Assembly: GCA_946481225.1 (NCBI GenBank)
Contig: CAMLNJ010000203.1
Span: 1 to 6,065, forward strand
From: an uncultured Verrucomicrobiota bacterium
GTDB lineage: Bacteria; Verrucomicrobiota; Verrucomicrobiae; Opitutales; Opitutaceae
Direction of reading: 5' to 3'
Length of the DNA: 6,065 nt
Part shown: positions 1 to 6,065 of the stretch, piece by piece
Numbering within the stretch: the first letter of the stretch is position 1
Layout: the number at the start of each line of letters is the position of its first letter
Translations under genes and position numbers: made by a program
The notes under the pieces: model-generated
What the model was told of the DNA's origin: nothing
Seen by the model: the letters and a program-made list of their open reading frames with translations, nothing else
Databases searched by the model: none

Positions 1-1287
<1,287 letters not shown>

Positions 1288-1498
1288 GCGCCCGACAACA
1301 CACGCCGCGCCCGACGTCGGCGCATCCCGGCGTTCCCCGGTCCCATGGGCGCCGCCGACAAGCAAAGAGGCGCAAAGCGCATCGAAACCCCGAGCCTGTC
1401 CCGGGCGCCGCCATTGTCTCCCGGTTAAATCGCCCCACCTTTTCGGAGCAGTTCGACCGCCGGCCTTCGGCCGCCCGCTCGCCCCGCCCCCCCCCTCG
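1288..1498 (+). other. Non-coding leader upstream of the GH43 gene, with a small GC hairpin
   Basis: This 211-bp stretch lies between the TAA of the envelope-protein gene and the ATG of the arabinanase gene. The downstream reading frame stays open through it, but its translation is Pro/Arg/Ser-rich and not protein-like, so I treat it as untranslated. A small hairpin is possible at 1461-1473 (CGGCC, triloop TTC, GGCCG). It is not followed by a T-run, so it is not a convincing terminator. No -10/-35 pair with proper spacing and no Shine-Dalgarno sequence before 1499 could be assigned. Confidence 0.4.
1487..1495 (+). repeat. C9 homopolymer tract just before the GH43 start codon
   Basis: Nine consecutive C residues end three bases before the ATG at 1499, where a ribosome-binding site would normally be. 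Tracts of this length are prone to slippage. Because it lies outside the coding frame, a length change would alter spacing or leader structure rather than the protein. It may also simply be a sequencing-sensitive homopolymer. Confidence 0.6.
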
Positions 1499-4400
1499 AT
1501 GCATCGGCCCCCTCTTTCGCTTCTCAAACCCGCCCTCCTCATGCTGCTTGGCGTGCTGCTCGGCTGCGCCGGCCGGCTCGAAGCCCAGCTCCCGCTCTCG
1601 GGCGATTACGGCATCCACGATCCCTCGACCCTGATCAAGGACAGCAACCGCTACTATACCTTCGGCACCGGCGACGGCATCCGCATCCTCTCTTCGACCG
1701 ACCTGCGCAACTGGTCCGCAAGCCGCGTCTTCGCCACGCCTCCCGCCTGGACCACGACCGCCGTGCCCGGCTTTACCGGCCATTTCTGGGCGCCCGACGT
1801 CGCCTATTTCAACGGCCGCTACCACGTCTACTACTCGATCTCCAATTGGGAGACCATCGACTCCGCCATCGGCCTCGTCACCACGTCGTCCTTGCAAAAC
1901 CCCGTCTGGACCGACCACGGCAAAGTCGTCCAATCCGACGCCGCTTGGGAGGCGACCGCCGACACCGACTACACCGAATACAACTGCATCGACGCCAGCG
2001 TGCTCGTCGACACCGACGGCCGCGTGTGGCTGATTTTCGGCTCCTACTCGGACGGCATCGTCATCGTCGAAATCGATCCCCTCACCGGCAAGCGCCTCGA
2101 CAACACCACCACGCGCATCGCCAACAACGGCCCTGTCTTCTTCAGCAACACCATCGAGGCCGCCCACGTCTACAAGCGCGGCGGCTACTACTACCTCTTC
2201 GTCAACTACGGCGGCTGCTGCTCCGGCACGACGAGCACCTACAACATCCGCGTCGGCCGGGCCACGAGCGTCACCGGTCCCTACCTCGACAAAAACGGCG
2301 TCAGCCTCGCCAACGCCGGCGGCACCATGCTCCTCGAAAGCACCGGCCGCCATCTCGGCCCCGGCCACGCGGGCGTTTTCCAGGAGAACGGTCGCTTCTG
2401 GTTCAGCCATCACTACTACGACGGACTCGCGGGCGGCGCGCCCACGCTCGGCATCCGAGAACTCGCGTGGGGCCCCGACGGCTGGCCTGTCGTGCGCGGC
2501 GACTGGAGCACGCGCTACGCCTTCGACCTCGATGGCCGCGAGCAGACCGGCCAATACGCCGCCACCCTCGCCGGCGGCGCGTCCATCGCCGACGACGCCA
2601 CCCGCGGCAAAGTCCTCGCCCTCGGCGGCGCCGGCCAGCACGTCGCCCTCCCCTTCTCCGTCGGCAACGCGAAGACCTTCTCCGCCTGGGTCAAATGGGA
2701 CGGCGGCGCCGCCTGGCAACGCATCCTCGATTTCGGCGCTAGCACCACCGCCTACTTCTACCTCACGCCGAGTTCCGCCTCCGGAAAACTCCGCTTCGCC
2801 ATCGCCAACGGCGGCGCCGAACAAGCGCTCGAAGCCCCCGCCGCCCTCCCCGTCAACCAATGGTGCCACGTCGCCGTCAGCCTCGATGGCGCCAAAGGCG
2901 TGCTCTACCTCGACGGCGCTCCCGTCGCGAGCGGCGCCATCACCATTCGCCCGTGGGAACTGCTCGCGCGCAACCTCTACCTTGGCCGCAGCCAGTTCGC
3001 CGCCGACCCATATTTCAGCGGCGCCATCGACGACTTCCGCATCCACGGCCGCGCCCTGGGCGGCGGCGAGATCGCCCAGCTCGCCGGCGTCCGCGTCGGC
3101 GGCACGCGCACCGTCGCCTATTGGAATTTTGAGGAAGGCGCGGCCAACACCTACGTGCCCTACGCTCCGCCCGCCGCCGGGTCCTACGACGGCTCCATCC
3201 GCGACGCCTCCGGCAACGGCAACGCCCTCTCCGCCTGGTCCGCCAACCTGGCCTGGTATCGCGCCGAGACGCCCGCCGCGACCACGCCGGCCACCGGCCT
3301 CGCCAACACCCGCGGCGTTCAAAACGCGACCACCCTCCCCTCCCTCTCCGCCATCGGCACCTCGCTCACCGCATGGATGCCGACGCGCTGGACCATCGAG
3401 GCCGCCATCCGCCCCGACGGCGTCAGCGGCTACCAAACCTTTGTCGGCCGCGACAGCCTCGGCGCCTACGCCGCGAACCCCGCGCTCGCCGCGCTCTACT
3501 TCTCCGTGCGCCCCGGCGGCGTGCTCGCCCTCTCCTTCACCGACGTCGCCGGCAACCACTGGAACCTCGAATCCGCCGCCGGCGCCGTCGTCGCCGCGCA
3601 ATGGCAGGCCGTCGCCGCCACCTCCGACGGACGCATGCTGCGCATCTACCGCCGCAACCTCTCCGCCGGCGAGGCCGCCTACTCGCTTCTCGGCTCGCTC
3701 GATATCTCCGCCAGCACCAACCCCGCGATCACCCTCGGCGCCGGCGACGGCCCCGACTGGGACCGCGGCGTCTTCACCGTCGGCCGCGGCCTCTTCAATG
3801 GGGCCCACACCGACCGCTTCCTCGGCCACATCGACGACGTCCGCTTCTCCGACGCCGCCCTCACGCCCGCCGAGTTCCTCTACCGCCCCTCCACCACCGT
3901 CGCGCATTGGAACTTCGAAGAGGGCACCAATAACACCCCCATCCCCTACGCCCAACCCGCCGCTGGCGCCTACGATGGCGCCGTCCGCGACGTCTCCGGC
4001 AACGGCAACCACCTCTCCCCCTGGAGCGCCAACCTCCACTGGTATCGCAACGTCGTCCCCGCCGCCATCACCCCGCGCACAGGAGTCGCCAACACCCTGA
4101 GCGCCCAAAACGCCAACACCGTCCCCAGCCTTTCCGCCATCGGCACCTCGCTCACCGCGTGGAACCCGAGCGAGTGGACCATCGAGGCCGCCATCCGCCC
4201 CAACGGTGTCACCGGTTACCAGACCTTCATCGGCCGCGACAGCCTCGGTGCCAACGACGCCAATCTCGCCCTCTCCGCCCTCTACTTTTCCGTGCGCCCC
4301 AACGGGGTCCTCGCCCTCTCCTTCACCGACGGCGACGGCAACAACTGGAACCTCGAATCCGCCTCCAACGCCGTCATCCCTAACCAGTGGCACGCCGTCG

Positions 4401-5332
4401 CCGCCACCTCCGACGGCGACACCCTCCGCCTCTACTCGCGCAACATCACCGCCGGCGCCGCCGCCTACACGCAGCTCGGCACGCTCGATATCTCCGCCGG
4501 CTCCAACCCCTCGCTCTCCACCGGCGCCGGCGACGGCTCCGCCTGGGATGCCGGCGTCGTCACCGTCGGCCGCGGCCTCTTCAACGGCGCGCACACCGAC
4601 CGCTTCCTCGGTTACATCGACGATGTCCGCCTCTCCTCCGCCGCGCTCGCCCCCGACCTCTTCCTCTACTCCATCCCTCCCCTGCCCGCGCCCGCCGGCC
4701 TCGCCGCCACACCAGGCAACGCGCAGATCACGCTGACCTGGAACGCCGTCGCCGGCGCCACCGGCTACAAGCTGAAACGCGCCACCGTCGGCGGCCCCTA
4801 CGCGACCATCGTCGGCGCCCTCGCGTCGCCCGGCTACACCGACACCTCCGTCGTCAACGGCACCACCTACCGCTACGTCGTCAGCGCCACGAACGCCGTC
4901 ACCGAAAGTCCAAACTCCACCGAGGTCTCCGCCACACCGCTTTCCCCCGCCCAAAGCTGGCGCCAGCTCCACTTCGGTTCCACCGCCGCGACCGGCGATG
5001 CCGCGGACACCGCGGACCCCGACGGCGACGGCGTCGTCAACCTCCTCGAACGCGCCTTCGGCGGCGACCCGCATCAAACCGAAGCCGACCTCCTCCCCGC
5101 CCCCGACCGGTCCACCCCCGCCCTGAGCATCGTCTACCGCCGCGCCACATCCGCCACCGACCTCGCCTTCACCGTGCAGGAATGCGCCGATCTCGCCTCG
5201 TCCGCGTGGACCACCGCCGTCGGCACCACCGAACTCCTCTCCGACGACGGTGTAACCCAACGCATCCGTTTCACCCGCCCCCTCGGCGCCGAACCCCGTC
5301 TCTTCCTCCGCCTGCAAGTCGCGAGTCCCTGA
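1499..5332 (+). CDS. Exported multidomain GH43 arabinanase-type glycoside hydrolase with three LamG-like domains, FN3 and C-terminal envelope module
   Basis: Likely an arabinan endo-1,5-alpha-L-arabinanase or related arabinosidase (inverting, five-bladed propeller family) acting outside the cytoplasm; 1,277 residues. The N-terminal signal peptide (1-29) has hydrophobic core 'LLMLLGVLLGC'; Cys23 could be lipidated, or cleavage may follow Ala29. GH43 domain, about 36-335: 'IHDPS' gives general base D41, 'NCIDASVLVDTDG' gives pKa modulator D165, 'IEAAHVYK' gives general acid E220, and 'GPGH' gives H290. 'FWAPDV' and 'GGCCSGTTSTYNIRVGR' are further arabinanase hallmarks. All catalytic residues are present. 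Then come LamG-like domain 1 (about 342-535, ending 'SGAIDDFRIHGRALGGGEI'), tandem LamG-like units (539-800 and 801-1057, about 73% identical), FN3 (about 1065-1148) and a C-terminal module (about 1149-1277) with 'DPDGDGVVNLLERAFGGDP' (1173-1191), a likely calcium-binding loop. Typical catalytic-only arabinanases are near 300-350 residues, so most of this protein is accessory. The ATG at 1499 was chosen because it starts a proper signal peptide; upstream in-frame codons are not protein-like and overlap the preceding gene. No Shine-Dalgarno sequence is seen. The GH43 class is secure; exact substrate and subfamily are inferred. Confidence 0.93.
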   Translation: MHRPPLSLLKPALLMLLGVLLGCAGRLEAQLPLSGDYGIHDPSTLIKDSNRYYTFGTGDGIRILSSTDLRNWSASRVFATPPAWTTTAVPGFTGHFWAPDVAYFNGRYHVYYSISNWETIDSAIGLVTTSSLQNPVWTDHGKVVQSDAAWEATADTDYTEYNCIDASVLVDTDGRVWLIFGSYSDGIVIVEIDPLTGKRLDNTTTRIANNGPVFFSNTIEAAHVYKRGGYYYLFVNYGGCCSGTTSTYNIRVGRATSVTGPYLDKNGVSLANAGGTMLLESTGRHLGPGHAGVFQENGRFWFSHHYYDGLAGGAPTLGIRELAWGPDGWPVVRGDWSTRYAFDLDGREQTGQYAATLAGGASIADDATRGKVLALGGAGQHVALPFSVGNAKTFSAWVKWDGGAAWQRILDFGASTTAYFYLTPSSASGKLRFAIANGGAEQALEAPAALPVNQWCHVAVSLDGAKGVLYLDGAPVASGAITIRPWELLARNLYLGRSQFAADPYFSGAIDDFRIHGRALGGGEIAQLAGVRVGGTRTVAYWNFEEGAANTYVPYAPPAAGSYDGSIRDASGNGNALSAWSANLAWYRAETPAATTPATGLANTRGVQNATTLPSLSAIGTSLTAWMPTRWTIEAAIRPDGVSGYQTFVGRDSLGAYAANPALAALYFSVRPGGVLALSFTDVAGNHWNLESAAGAVVAAQWQAVAATSDGRMLRIYRRNLSAGEAAYSLLGSLDISASTNPAITLGAGDGPDWDRGVFTVGRGLFNGAHTDRFLGHIDDVRFSDAALTPAEFLYRPSTTVAHWNFEEGTNNTPIPYAQPAAGAYDGAVRDVSGNGNHLSPWSANLHWYRNVVPAAITPRTGVANTLSAQNANTVPSLSAIGTSLTAWNPSEWTIEAAIRPNGVTGYQTFIGRDSLGANDANLALSALYFSVRPNGVLALSFTDGDGNNWNLESASNAVIPNQWHAVAATSDGDTLRLYSRNITAGAAAYTQLGTLDISAGSNPSLSTGAGDGSAWDAGVVTVGRGLFNGAHTDRFLGYIDDVRLSSAALAPDLFLYSIPPLPAPAGLAATPGNAQITLTWNAVAGATGYKLKRATVGGPYATIVGALASPGYTDTSVVNGTTYRYVVSATNAVTESPNSTEVSATPLSPAQSWRQLHFGSTAATGDAADTADPDGDGVVNLLERAFGGDPHQTEADLLPAPDRSTPALSIVYRRATSATDLAFTVQECADLASSAWTTAVGTTELLSDDGVTQRIRFTRPLGAEPRLFLRLQVASP
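3113..4669 (+). repeat. In-frame tandem duplication (period 786 bp, 262 residues) encoding two LamG-like units
   Basis: Unit 1 runs 3113-3898 and unit 2 runs 3899-4669, where the similarity ends at 'FLY'. Both begin with 'VA(Y/H)WNFEEG' and end with 'TDRFLG.IDDVR'. Every landmark is offset by exactly 786 bp, so the 257 comparable residues align without gaps; I counted about 187 identities (about 73%). Nucleotide blocks around 3348-3373 and 4134-4159, and around 3779-3799 and 4565-4585, are nearly identical. Differences are spread over the whole unit and many are conservative. This points to an older duplication under constraint, possibly with some gene conversion, rather than a very recent copy or assembly error. 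Confidence 0.92.
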
Positions 5333-5367
5333 AACAGCCGCGCCCGGATTTGACCAGGAGTCTGAAA

Positions 5368-5450
5368 TTGTAGCCACGGCCGTGTCGGCCGTGCCCGCCC
5401 TCTCATCTCCGCTCCCTCGGTAAACGCGCCCGACACGGGCGCGGCTACAA
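5368..5450. repeat. Imperfect inverted repeat between convergent genes (REP-like element or bidirectional terminator)
   Basis: The left arm at 5368-5389 (begins TTGTAGCC) and right arm at 5429-5450 (ends GGCTACAA) match at 19 of 22 positions when one is reverse-complemented, with a 39-nt loop. The left arm also contains the perfect palindrome CACGGCCGTG (5375-5384) and two CGGCCGTG copies (5377-5384 and 5386-5393) separated by one T. The element fills almost the whole 125-bp gap between the GH43 stop and the response-regulator stop. That position fits a shared terminator, although no T-run follows either arm. The shape also fits a dispersed REP/MITE-type palindromic unit; copy number cannot be judged from one window. 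Confidence 0.75.
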
Positions 5451-5457
5451 GGGGCCC

Positions 5458-6065
5458 TCACTCGCCGAGAAACTTCGCCACCGCCTCCGGCCCCGACTTC
5501 ACGTGGAGTTTTCGGTAAATGCCGTGCAGCCGGTTGTGGACCGTGTAGGGACTTAGCCCGAGCCGCTCCGCGATCAACTTGTAGGTGAGCCCCTTCGCCA
5601 ACAGCTCCAGGATCTCCCGCTCGCGGTTGCTCAACTTCGCCTCCTCGCGCACAGGCTGGCGGACCTGCCTAAAATGCGACACCACGCGCCGCGCGATCTC
5701 CATCGACATCGGCGAACCGCCGCGGCTCACCTCGCCGATCGCATCGATCAACTCCGCCGCCGTGGCCCGCTTAAGAAGGTAGCCCGACGCCCCCGCGCGC
5801 AACGCGTCGAAAATCAGCTCCGTGTCGTCGTAGGTCGTCAGCACGAGGAACTCGATCCGCGGATGCGCCTGCTTGAGCGCGCGCACGCATTCGATGCCGC
5901 CCAGCCCCGGCAGATGCAAATCCATCAGCACCACCTCGGGCGAAAGCTTCGGTATCTCGGCGAGCGCCTTTTTTCCGTCCCCGAAGGCGCCGATGCACAC
6001 CACGCTCTCCTCGCGCCGCAGCACCTTGAGTGACTTGGCAAGGTTCTCACCTCCGAGGGGATCGA
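5458..6065 (-). CDS. NarL/LuxR-family two-component response regulator, N-terminus beyond window
   Basis: A cytoplasmic phosphorylation-controlled DNA-binding protein. About 201 codons are visible, ending at TGA (5458-5460). The receiver domain has phosphoacceptor Asp in 'VVLMDLHLPG' (codon 5920-5922), the conserved Thr of 'VLTTYDD' (5836-5838) and the Lys of 'GYLLKRA' (5770-5772). A linker follows ('RRVVSHFRQVRQPVREEAK'), then a GerE-type helix-turn-helix from 'LSNREREILELLAKGLTYK' (about 5634) through 'LGLSPYTVHNRLHGIYRKL' to 'KSGPEAVAKFLGE'. An internal GTG at 6022-6024 could be mistaken for the start. The frame stays open and protein-like upstream of it ('DPLGGENLAKSLK') to the right edge, matching receiver helix 1, so the true start lies outside. 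Only beta-strand 1 and its acidic residues, roughly 10-15 residues, should be missing. Its histidine kinase partner is not visible. It is convergent with the GH43 gene, so any control of it is speculative. Confidence 0.95.
   Translation of the reverse strand, partial: DPLGGENLAKSLKVLRREESVVCIGAFGDGKKALAEIPKLSPEVVLMDLHLPGLGGIECVRALKQAHPRIEFLVLTTYDDTELIFDALRAGASGYLLKRATAAELIDAIGEVSRGGSPMSMEIARRVVSHFRQVRQPVREEAKLSNREREILELLAKGLTYKLIAERLGLSPYTVHNRLHGIYRKLHVKSGPEAVAKFLGE

Noticed and set aside
1461..1473. Hairpin upstream of the GH43 gene as a terminator for the envelope-protein gene
   Set aside because: It has only a 5-bp stem, no following T-run, and lies about 175 bp after the stop codon; it could form by chance in this GC-rich DNA.
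2532..4736. Long plus-strand +1/+2 frames inside the GH43 gene (for example 2532-4100, 4206-4736 and 4387-5373)
   Set aside because: They are Pro/Ser/Thr- or Arg/His-rich shadows of the GC-biased real frame; no start signals or domains.

Overview
This high-GC window (6,065 bp) looks like chromosomal DNA of a Gram-negative bacterium, most likely from the Verrucomicrobia (Opitutaceae-like). That placement is an inference from three things: strong G/C bias at third codon positions, a very large secreted polysaccharidase carrying tandem LamG modules, and a C-terminal 'DPDGDG..NLLE' module of a kind I associate with Verrucomicrobia and Planctomycetes. No ribosomal or other phylogenetic marker gene is complete here.

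Layout. (1) Positions 1-355, minus strand: the N-terminal third of tgt (queuine/preQ1 tRNA-ribosyltransferase), cut by the left edge. (2) A 107-bp divergent intergenic region holding the tgt ribosome-binding site and an imperfect hairpin. (3) Positions 463-1287, plus strand: an uncharacterised envelope protein with an N-terminal hydrophobic segment, a Pro/Ala linker, a coiled coil and a globular C-terminal domain. (4) A 211-bp leader with a small GC hairpin and a C9 tract ending three bases before the next start codon. (5) Positions 1499-5332, plus strand: a 1,277-residue exported multidomain enzyme. It consists of a signal peptide, a GH43 arabinanase-type catalytic domain, one LamG-like domain, a near-perfect tandem pair of 262-residue LamG-like units, a fibronectin type III domain, and a C-terminal putative calcium-binding/envelope module. 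(6) A short convergent intergenic region with a strong imperfect inverted repeat, either REP-like or a bidirectional terminator. (7) Positions 5458 to the right edge, minus strand: a NarL/LuxR-type response regulator missing its extreme N-terminus.

The genes do not form one obvious pathway. tgt is housekeeping tRNA modification. The GH43 protein probably attacks arabinan or arabinose-containing plant or algal polysaccharide outside the cytoplasm, with its LamG/FN3 modules serving for carbohydrate binding or spacing. The response regulator faces it tail to tail, so the two are not co-transcribed, and a regulatory link is only possible. No sugar transporter, sensor kinase or further glycosidase is visible. 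I see no mobile element, CRISPR array, tRNA or rRNA, and no convincing evidence of a new multigene system. The most unusual items are the in-frame 786-bp tandem duplication inside the arabinanase gene, the C9 tract at its start codon, and the intergenic inverted repeat.
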